64,000 nt of DNA from Janthinobacterium sp. B9-8. Lineage in GTDB: Bacteria; Pseudomonadota; Gammaproteobacteria; Burkholderiales; Chitinibacteraceae. Shown piece by piece: positions 35,970-41,761 of the stretch (within the stretch, counting starts at the first letter, position 1; the number at the start of each line of letters is the position of its first letter). The DNA lies in the NCBI RefSeq assembly GCF_000969645.2, contig NZ_CP014222.1, positions 806,001-870,000 of the forward strand, in the 5' to 3' direction. The notes beneath the pieces are model-generated. The model had not been told where the DNA came from. It ran no database searches and saw only the letters and a list, made by a program, of their open reading frames with translations. A program made the position numbers and the translations under genes.

Positions 35970-36917
35970 TTAGTGTTCTTTAGTGGGAGGAGCAAAGTTT
36001 TGAAGAAATGAAAATAAACACTCTGGCGTGTCGGCGTATTGACTTAACTCGGACAAGCTATTTCCTTTTGTCAGTTGTAGCTTAACACTGCCCTTGTCTT
36101 TAAATAAAACTCGGTTGTTTTTTTTGCAGCGATCCTCTTTTAAGAGGGCAATATAGTTCCTAAAAAATTCAAGGTTTTGTTTGCCTCTGAACCACATCTC
36201 TTTGTTTAAGGGTAGAAAATGGCTCTTAGATAGGGACTTGTCAATATTTATAGTTTCAGTAAGGTCAGGGAATAATTCGTGCTCTTTGTTTTTAGAATAC
36301 CTTGCCTCACAATGCTTTAGATCAAATTTAACAAGATCTTTAAACTCTACGTTATTAAGATTCAATCTTCCTGTAACAGCACCTGCTTTTTCTAGTAGTC
36401 TATAAGATCGTATCCAATAATTAAAATCTGCGATGCAATCAATATACTGACTCTTGCAGTGCTCGAAAAATTCAATTGAATTTTCATAACAGTTTGAACT
36501 GTCACAATTTTCTGAAATACCAAATTCTGAATTTAAAATTAGCTTAAAAGTTGATATGGATGTATATAAATTCTCAATTGAGTAGCATGGCGTAATGTAC
36601 GTGTCTGGATATGTGCAGATATTTGAATTGTCATCAAAATCTGAATCTACAAAAAATAAACATTTTGATTTTGCATAATCACTATGTTCCCTTATTTTTT
36701 TTCTCATTAAAATTACATTTGTTTTTCCACCACAAATAATCCCTGACCAGTGCAAATCAGGTCTTATTGTATTAATCCTAATGGAGTAGTATTTTTCATC
36801 CTCTCCTTCAAAAAAAACAGCTGTTTTTCCTTTCGGGGAGGAGTTGATGCGTGTAAATTCTAAAAATTTAACGGACAATGAATCTCTTGCTTTTGAAAGA
36901 CTCTCTACCCTTGACAT
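35970..36917 (-). CDS. ariB: DUF4435 (TOPRIM-like) protein, PARIS effector AriB
   Basis: Second gene of an AAA ATPase-DUF4435 pair, the composition of the anti-phage system PARIS. In that system AriB is a TOPRIM nuclease held by AriA and released when a phage anti-restriction protein is sensed; it then cuts host tRNA and blocks growth. At 315 residues, the TOPRIM acidic residues are visible as 'VFFEGEDEKYY' (Glu37/Glu39) and 'LFFVDSDFDD' (Asp91, Asp93). The start is ATG 36917, sharing its A with the ariA stop (TGATG), so translation is coupled; a TTG one codon earlier is in frame. Strongly AT-rich compared with guaA, a sign of transfer. Confidence 0.85.
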   Translation of the reverse strand: MSRVESLSKARDSLSVKFLEFTRINSSPKGKTAVFFEGEDEKYYSIRINTIRPDLHWSGIICGGKTNVILMRKKIREHSDYAKSKCLFFVDSDFDDNSNICTYPDTYITPCYSIENLYTSISTFKLILNSEFGISENCDSSNCYENSIEFFEHCKSQYIDCIADFNYWIRSYRLLEKAGAVTGRLNLNNVEFKDLVKFDLKHCEARYSKNKEHELFPDLTETINIDKSLSKSHFLPLNKEMWFRGKQNLEFFRNYIALLKEDRCKKNNRVLFKDKGSVKLQLTKGNSLSELSQYADTPECLFSFLQNFAPPTKEH

Positions 36918-38236
36918 CAAAGTTCCTTAATGTACATGGCAAGATCGACGGTAACTCTCTCCAATTCATTTTCGAAAATAAATGGTGAATGAGTAGTGCA
37001 AAATAAGAACTTGCATTTGCCAGAATCAACAATGTCAGGGAGTAGTGTTTTCTGCCATTCTATAGAAAGTGACAATTCAGGTTCATCAAAAAATATTGCT
37101 AAGTCATTTTTTTTCTGTAAATACAGTAGTGCAAATAATGAAATAATTTGTTTTTCACCTGACGAAAGACTTTCAATGTCTACGGGGCGCCTATTTTTCT
37201 TTCTTACAATTTCTATTGTTACATTACTTTCATTATAAACAACCTCCTTGTCATTAAGATATTTGTTGCTAACTTTGGTGAATGATTGAATGGCTTGATC
37301 ATTTTCTTGTTGTTGTTCATATACAGACAATAAATTAGCGACAAAATATACCAATGGGTCGTGATCTTTTAAAATCTCACCACTTCTCACTAAATTGAGT
37401 ATTTGTTCTTTATGGGATATTGATATATTTTTCCCTATGCGTTCTAGTACGATTTCAACAGACCTTGGTTCGGAAATTGAGTTTTTCATTTCATCTGTAA
37501 CTTCAAATCCATTTACCAGTTGAGATAACATCTGGCCATTTATTTTTGAGAACCATTCGACTGAAGAGCTTAAAATTTCTGAAGTAATGCTCTTTATGCT
37601 TTTATTTACATCACTCATACCAAAATTTATTGATGAGTGGCCATCTGTCTCATCGTCAGATATTGCGCCAAATGCTCGAATGTCTTCTTCAACTCTTCTG
37701 TAAGTTGGCAAATATAGAGATTTATATGGAAACTTGGCTTTTAGGGTGGTTAGTTTGGCTTTAGTTTTTGAATTTATATTTTTTCTGTCTTTATTCAATC
37801 TAAAGTCAGATAAATATTCTCTAAGGATTCGAGTTGGATAGTCTAAAGCTTTGCTAGCACGTCTAAATAGTGGCGAAGATTCAATCATTGAAGGTGGAAA
37901 TCTTCTAATATCATCAAGTAGCTCAAGTATAAAGTCACGTCCTAATTTAGATTCTAAGTGGGAGAACAATGGATGGCCTTTAATAGACTCTAAATCAGCA
38001 TCAAAATCTGACTTTTCAAAAGATATATCTACACCATCTTCAAATTTAATTCCTATTTTTTTAAATCCAATTTTCCTTAATTTTGATATGTCCCCAGATA
38101 ATAGTGCATAAAATGAATTTAGGATGGTTGTTTTTCCATAGCCATTTTTTGCCACTATTATTTTATACTCACCATTAAAAGGTATCTTTACATCCCGTTC
38201 GTCATAGAGACCATCAATGTAAAATTCTTTAATCAT
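36917..38236 (-). CDS. ariA: AAA (ABC-type) ATPase, PARIS sensor AriA
   Basis: SMC/ABC-type ATPase of 439 residues, the sensor half of PARIS. Walker A is degenerate at the front but functional-looking ('VAKNGYGKTTIL', 28-39), the ABC signature is 'LSSGEKQIISLF' (near 357), Walker B is 'LAIFFDEPELSL' (379-390, Asp-Glu present) and the H-loop is 'CTTHSPFIFE' (His416). The middle is helical. AAGGAA precedes ATG 38236. The order ariA-ariB with a one-base overlap matches known PARIS loci. An OLD-like or other AAA-TOPRIM pair is the main alternative, but the DUF4435 partner argues for PARIS. Confidence 0.85.
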   Translation of the reverse strand: MIKEFYIDGLYDERDVKIPFNGEYKIIVAKNGYGKTTILNSFYALLSGDISKLRKIGFKKIGIKFEDGVDISFEKSDFDADLESIKGHPLFSHLESKLGRDFILELLDDIRRFPPSMIESSPLFRRASKALDYPTRILREYLSDFRLNKDRKNINSKTKAKLTTLKAKFPYKSLYLPTYRRVEEDIRAFGAISDDETDGHSSINFGMSDVNKSIKSITSEILSSSVEWFSKINGQMLSQLVNGFEVTDEMKNSISEPRSVEIVLERIGKNISISHKEQILNLVRSGEILKDHDPLVYFVANLLSVYEQQQENDQAIQSFTKVSNKYLNDKEVVYNESNVTIEIVRKKNRRPVDIESLSSGEKQIISLFALLYLQKKNDLAIFFDEPELSLSIEWQKTLLPDIVDSGKCKFLFCTTHSPFIFENELERVTVDLAMYIKEL

Positions 38237-38326
38237 CTAAGATTCCTTTTTTAAAAATTTGTGCTAAGTTATTATTAATTAAATAAATTTACACATAGTC
38301 TAATAAATAAATATGCAATAACAATT

Positions 38327-38422
38327 GGGGTCAGGTCTTACATTTTGCAAAAAATAACATTTATCGTGGTTTGTAAGGCTGGTTAAATTAATTTCTTCAT
38401 GTCAAATGTAAGACTCGACCCC
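38327..38422. repeat. Family C palindrome, copy 1 (between ariA and the Shedu gene)
   Basis: 96 bp with ends GGGGTCAGGTCTTACATTT and the near-exact complement AAATGTAAGACTCGACCCC (17 of 19 pair). This end type is familiar from elements mobilised by RAYT (REP-associated tyrosine) transposases. A half copy lies at 39929, on the other side of the Shedu gene. Confidence 0.8.
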
Positions 38423-38429
38423 ATAGGTT

Positions 38430-39383
38430 TTAATTTTGTCCAAGAATTCGTTTTGCTCTTTCTAATACATGATCAAAGGTCATAATCGTCAAATTGTGGT
38501 AGCTGGAGTTTAAAATCCTAAACGCTTCTTGCTGTTCAGAATTCCAACTATTAGAACGCCCATATATAAGCGTGCATCTAGGTTTTATTGTCCTGACACC
38601 GCCAACGCGTTCAAAGAACTTATGGCTATCAGCCTCTCGTTCAACTTCATAAATATAAATCGAAGCTTGAGTTATCGCTTTAATTAAATCAGAGTGAGGG
38701 ATATAGTTGCCATGATCTAAGGATGACTGCCAAAATTTAAGTCCTCCTTCTGGGCGTTTTATTTCTACAATATCAAGAAAACCATCATAGCTCTGCATAA
38801 GAAAATCAGAAATATTCGCAGTGTCTATTGTTCGCTCATCAAGGACCTTCACAAAGTCAGTCCCCAAAACCCAAGAATTTATTTCAAACCATTTTTGCCA
38901 ATTATGCTCAGCAAGATCCAACTCAAGCATTGCATTAAATTCATCAATTGCTCTTGAGCGTTTTGCGTGTGCTAAGCCAATTTCAAGATCTCTGGGTATA
39001 ACGTCATTCTTTATTAAAAAATCTAACATTCTTTGACGATCATCTAGGTTCAATAACTGCCGTATTTGATCGGCAACACTAATATCATATGGATTATCTA
39101 ATGGTATAAATGCTTTAGTGCCACTTTTGAAAGGTTCATAATTCTCTTGAATGAAGCTGATTAGATTAGAGAATTCCTCGCCAGTTAAAGTAAGCTCGCT
39201 TTTGGGATCGTCAAGTTCAGCTACTTCCGTACTTGTCCAGTCTTTGGGTTTGTTGTAACGCCCTAGCTCCAAATATATTTCATCATCACTAGTGTTGTGG
39301 GGCACTTTCCATAAGCCTGCTCGGGTAACGACAGTTTTTTTATCTTTTAAAACTGTAAATTTCTGACCGCTGACTTTTGCCAC
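38430..39383 (-). CDS. sduA: Shedu-type anti-phage nuclease SduA (DUF4263)
   Basis: Single-gene defence protein of 317 residues. The C-terminal two-thirds carry the DUF4263 PD-(D/E)xK nuclease: 'WFEINSWVLGTDFVKVLDER' (166-184), 'ISDFLMQSYDGFLDIVEIKRP' (Asp204, Glu207, Lys209) and 'AITQASIYIYEVE' (Gln239-x3-Tyr243). Shedu proteins are oligomeric DNA nucleases whose diverse N-terminal regions sense infection. Here residues 1-110 are the likely sensing part. The start is GTG 39383 with GGAGG five bases before it. It is AT-rich like ariAB and is bracketed by family C repeats, next to PARIS. Confidence 0.82.
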   Translation of the reverse strand: MAKVSGQKFTVLKDKKTVVTRAGLWKVPHNTSDDEIYLELGRYNKPKDWTSTEVAELDDPKSELTLTGEEFSNLISFIQENYEPFKSGTKAFIPLDNPYDISVADQIRQLLNLDDRQRMLDFLIKNDVIPRDLEIGLAHAKRSRAIDEFNAMLELDLAEHNWQKWFEINSWVLGTDFVKVLDERTIDTANISDFLMQSYDGFLDIVEIKRPEGGLKFWQSSLDHGNYIPHSDLIKAITQASIYIYEVEREADSHKFFERVGGVRTIKPRCTLIYGRSNSWNSEQQEAFRILNSSYHNLTIMTFDHVLERAKRILGQN

Positions 39384-39878
39384 AGAAACCTCCGTGTGAT
39401 TAAAACTGCTAACGATATGTAAACACCTTAAAATGGCATAAAAATCATCACCTTGGGTGTATAAGAACGCTGAGTCCCATGAAGTGCCTTGCTGAGTTTA
39501 GTCTGACGTACGTATGGTGCCATATTACACCAAGTTGACTAGATATTTGCATTGCGTTCGTGATCTTGATCAGGTTTGCGATCGGTAATGTAGGTAATTG
39601 GGTAATGTAGAAAATGGGGACAGACCACAGTTAAGTCAGGCTATTTTTTTTGATGACGAATATCCTGCCCTCTTTATGTTGAGATGGTTTTTCCGATTTC
39701 ACTCTGTACTGCCTGCGGGGGTAGTGTATGGATATTGTAAGTGAGCGCTAGCTATTGATAGTCGATCTCCGCGATAGAATCGATTCCTTCGCAGTAAAAA
39801 CAGTTATAAATTGAAGCTTTTTAATAAAAACGATTATGGCTGATGGGGTTAGGGCTACTGGGTTTTGTTGGTTTGATT

Positions 39879-39915
39879 GTGAGGGCGGGTTACGCCTTTG
39901 GCTAACCTGCCCTAC
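39879..39915. repeat. Family B palindrome, copy 2
   Basis: GTGAGGGCGGGTTACGCC, spacer TTTG, GCTAACCTGCCCTAC: a compact hairpin of the GTAGGGCGGGT type, 14 bp upstream of a family C half copy. Confidence 0.75.
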
Positions 39916-39928
39916 ATCGAAAAACCAA

Positions 39929-39980
39929 TGGGGTCAGGGGGCAGGTCTTACATTTTGCATCAGATAAAACTTATGCGAGT
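39929..39980. repeat. Family C repeat, copy 2 (half)
   Basis: ATGGGGTCAGGGGGCAGG followed by TCTTACATTTTGCA, with a 6-bp insertion relative to copy 1. After that the match fades ('cagataaaacttatgcgag' against 'aaaataacatttatcgtgg'). The mirror arm is missing. Confidence 0.65.
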
Positions 39981-40004
39981 AGACGGGGCAGTCCTTGCCT
40001 TTTG

Positions 40005-40361
40005 CTAAATTCTATCCTGCTGGCTGAGTTGATTAGTTCCTTTTGTTGTAAATAGATAAATTGCAAAAGACAAGGAGGCATATTTACGCATCAAACGGTG
40101 TGAAAAACGCTCAAGCACTTTGTCGTAGGCGGCGCGTGCCTGCGTACTGTCTGCAATGGTGGCCGATATGGGTAGAATAATTGGAGCGGGAACGAGGCCA
40201 TCACGTCGCAATATATCGTTGATTAAAAAGCGCGAAATTCGGCCATTGCCATTCGCCATCTGGCGAATATAGACAAAGCCGAAAGGCGCCACTGCGGCGC
40301 GCACATGCGCCTTAGCTGCGTTCAAGAAAGTGCGGCTAGCCGGAAAGCAGGGCATTCGTTT
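40005..40361 (-). pseudogene. Fic-domain protein remnant, truncated by an IS
   Basis: C-terminal piece of a Fic (AMPylation) protein: 'AAVAPFGFVYIRQMANGNGRISRFLIND' followed by 'LRRDGLVPAPIILPISATI' and 'RAAYDKVLERFSHRLMRKY'. The catalytic motif HPFxDGNGR reads RQMANGNGR, so the essential His is Arg and the acidic residue is Asn. After 'MRKY' the family similarity stops, suggesting a further frameshift. The 5' part is cut off by the IS3 insertion at 40361/40362. Bases beyond the IS (41557-41600) continue only a short way in frame. The gene is dead twice: interrupted and catalytically altered. Confidence 0.8.
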
Positions 40362-40429
40362 GGTAATCCCCCCACAAAACCAGCTCATTTTTAAGTAGAA
40401 TTTTCTCGTAGTCTTTGAGGAGCTTCTAC

Positions 40430-40696
40430 ATGAAAGCAGCACGTTATTCCGACAGCCAGATTATGGCGATTTTGAAGCAAGCCGAAGCGGGTTCGACCGT
40501 CTCCGATCTGTGCCGCGAGCACGGTATGAGCGCCGCATCTTTCTATAAGTGGCGCGCTAAGTTTGGCGGCATGGACGTCTCGATGATGACGCGCATGAAA
40601 GAGCTGGAGGACGAAAATAAGCGCCTCAAGAAGATGTATATCGAAGCCCAGATGCAAGCGGATATCATCAAGGAGGCCATGTCAAAAAAGTGGTGA
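40430..40696 (+). CDS. IS3-family transposase OrfA
   Basis: DNA-binding half of the transposase, 88 residues from ATG 40430 (GAGGAG ribosome site). It has a helix-turn-helix ('[42 protein letters not shown]') and a C-terminal leucine-zipper-like coiled coil ('[22 protein letters not shown]'). Its end overlaps orfB at the slippery heptamer AAAAAAG (40684-40690), where a -1 shift yields the OrfAB transposase. Confidence 0.92.
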   Translation: MKAARYSDSQIMAILKQAEAGSTVSDLCREHGMSAASFYKWRAKFGGMDVSMMTRMKELEDENKRLKKMYIEAQMQADIIKEAMSKKW

Positions 40697-41517
40697 AGCC
40701 ATCTCAGCGTCGTGAGATGGCTCGCTGGGCCGTTGAAACCAAGGCCGTGTCCATTCGTGCGGCATGCGCCAGCTTTTCAATTAGTACGACTTGCTATCGC
40801 TATATTCGTAAGTTGGATGCCGAAAACGCCAAAATCGCCGATTCTCTAGTTCAGCTCACAGAGGAACACAAAAGCTGGGGCTTCGGCCTCTGCTTTTTAC
40901 ATCTGCGCAACGTCAAGAAAAAGCGCTGGAATCATAAACGGGTCTACTGGATTTACTGTAATTTAGAGTTAAATCTGCGGATTAAGTCTAAAAAGCGCTT
41001 AGAACGCGAAACGCCAGAGCCATTAGCAGTGCCAGAGACAAAAAATGAAACGTGGTCGATGGATTTTATGCACGATCAATTGGCCGATGGCCGCAGCATT
41101 CGCTTATTCAATGTGATTGATGATTTTAATCGGGAAGGATTGGGCATTGAAGTCGACTTCTCTTTGCCAGCAGAACGCGTAATACGCAGCTTGAATCAAA
41201 TCATTGAATGGCGCAGCAAGCCCAAGCGAATTAGGTCCGATAATGGCCCTGAATATATTAGCCATCTGCTAAAGAATTGGGCGGAACAACAATCGATTGA
41301 ATTAGCTTACATTCAGCCAGGTAATCCGCAGCAAAACGCATATATTGAGCGCTATAATCGCACCGTGCGTTATGAATGGCTGGCCTGTGATGAATTTGAA
41401 AGCCTTGCTGAAGTGCAAGAAACAGCAACGCAATGGCTTTGGATTTACAATAACGAGCGCCCGCATATGGGATTGGGCGGCATCACCCCGAAACAAAAAC
41501 TGGCATTGCATGCCTGA
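40690..41517 (+). CDS. IS3-family transposase OrfB (DDE integrase domain)
   Basis: Catalytic half, 275 residues. It carries the rve/DDE core: Asp in '[17 protein letters not shown]', Asp in '[12 protein letters not shown]', Glu in '[17 protein letters not shown]', and the typical ending '[19 protein letters not shown]'. Translation is expected mainly as an OrfAB fusion by -1 frameshifting: after the slip at 40684-40690 the next codon is GTG 40690, exactly the orfB frame. Nothing suggests inactivation. Confidence 0.92.
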   Translation: MVKPSQRREMARWAVETKAVSIRAACASFSISTTCYRYIRKLDAENAKIADSLVQLTEEHKSWGFGLCFLHLRNVKKKRWNHKRVYWIYCNLELNLRIKSKKRLERETPEPLAVPETKNETWSMDFMHDQLADGRSIRLFNVIDDFNREGLGIEVDFSLPAERVIRSLNQIIEWRSKPKRIRSDNGPEYISHLLKNWAEQQSIELAYIQPGNPQQNAYIERYNRTVRYEWLACDEFESLAEVQETATQWLWIYNNERPHMGLGGITPKQKLALHA

Positions 41518-41649
41518 CCTCTACTTTTAAGTGAGCTTAAAAATGGGGGGATTACCGTTTGTTCTCAGTGCGGAGCGATGTAATCAACAAGGGCTTGATA
41601 GTGAGCTGAATACTCACCGTAAACAGGGAAGCGGCGCAGGCCGTAGCAT

Positions 41650-41716
41650 GGCTTTCATGTAGAGCGCCTCAAAGACGGCGAGAAAACTCTACTTAAGAAA
41701 GAGCTGGGGGATTACC
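41650..41716 (-). mobile_element. Remnant of a related IS3 element (left end, inverted)
   Basis: Read on the minus strand from 41716, it begins GGTAATCCCCCAGCTC and continues with 'TTAAGTAGAGTTTTCTCG', 'TCTTTGAGG' and 'CTCTACATGAAAGC'. This closely follows the left end and orfA start of the intact IS at 40362. Similarity ends right after the first codons of orfA. Its terminus abuts the hairpin behind the toxin gene. Confidence 0.75.
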
Positions 41717-41754
41717 AGCAGGCTCTCCGCCCTCATGGGCGGCGAGCCTGCTGG
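41715..41754 (-). terminator. Strong hairpin at the 3' end of the toxin gene
   Basis: Nearly perfect 18-bp stem: CCAGCAGGCTC-T-CCGCCC / GGGCGG-C-GAGCCTGCTGG with a TCAT loop, 8 bp after the toxin stop codon on the minus strand. No T-run follows, because the IS remnant begins right there and may have replaced it. Confidence 0.7.
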
Positions 41755-41761
41755 CAGCGTG

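Larger units (their letters stand above)
39384..40004. other. Non-coding stretch upstream of the Shedu gene
   Basis: About 620 bp without a convincing gene. It holds the sduA promoter region (AT-rich, 39400-39480), a segment 'ggggacagaccaca' at about 39617-39630 resembling another RAYT-associated end, a family B hairpin (39879-39915) and a family C half copy (39929-39980). It looks like a graveyard of small mobile repeats. Confidence 0.5.
40362..41556 (+). mobile_element. IS3-family insertion sequence, complete (1195 bp)
   Basis: Terminal inverted repeats start GGTAATCCCCCC at 40362 and end GGGGGGATTACC at 41556, with further imperfect matching inward (...TTTTTAAGTAGA). A 4-bp target duplication GTTT flanks the element (40358-40361 and 41557-41560). 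It contains overlapping orfA and orfB joined by an A6G frameshift site. Clean ends, intact duplication and full ORFs indicate a recent insertion into the Fic gene. Confidence 0.93.

Noticed and set aside
41717..41761. KDEL-like tail hidden downstream of the toxin stop by a frameshift
   Set aside because: Neither alternative frame after the stop gives a KDEL/REDL-like ending; the hairpin begins within 8 bp.
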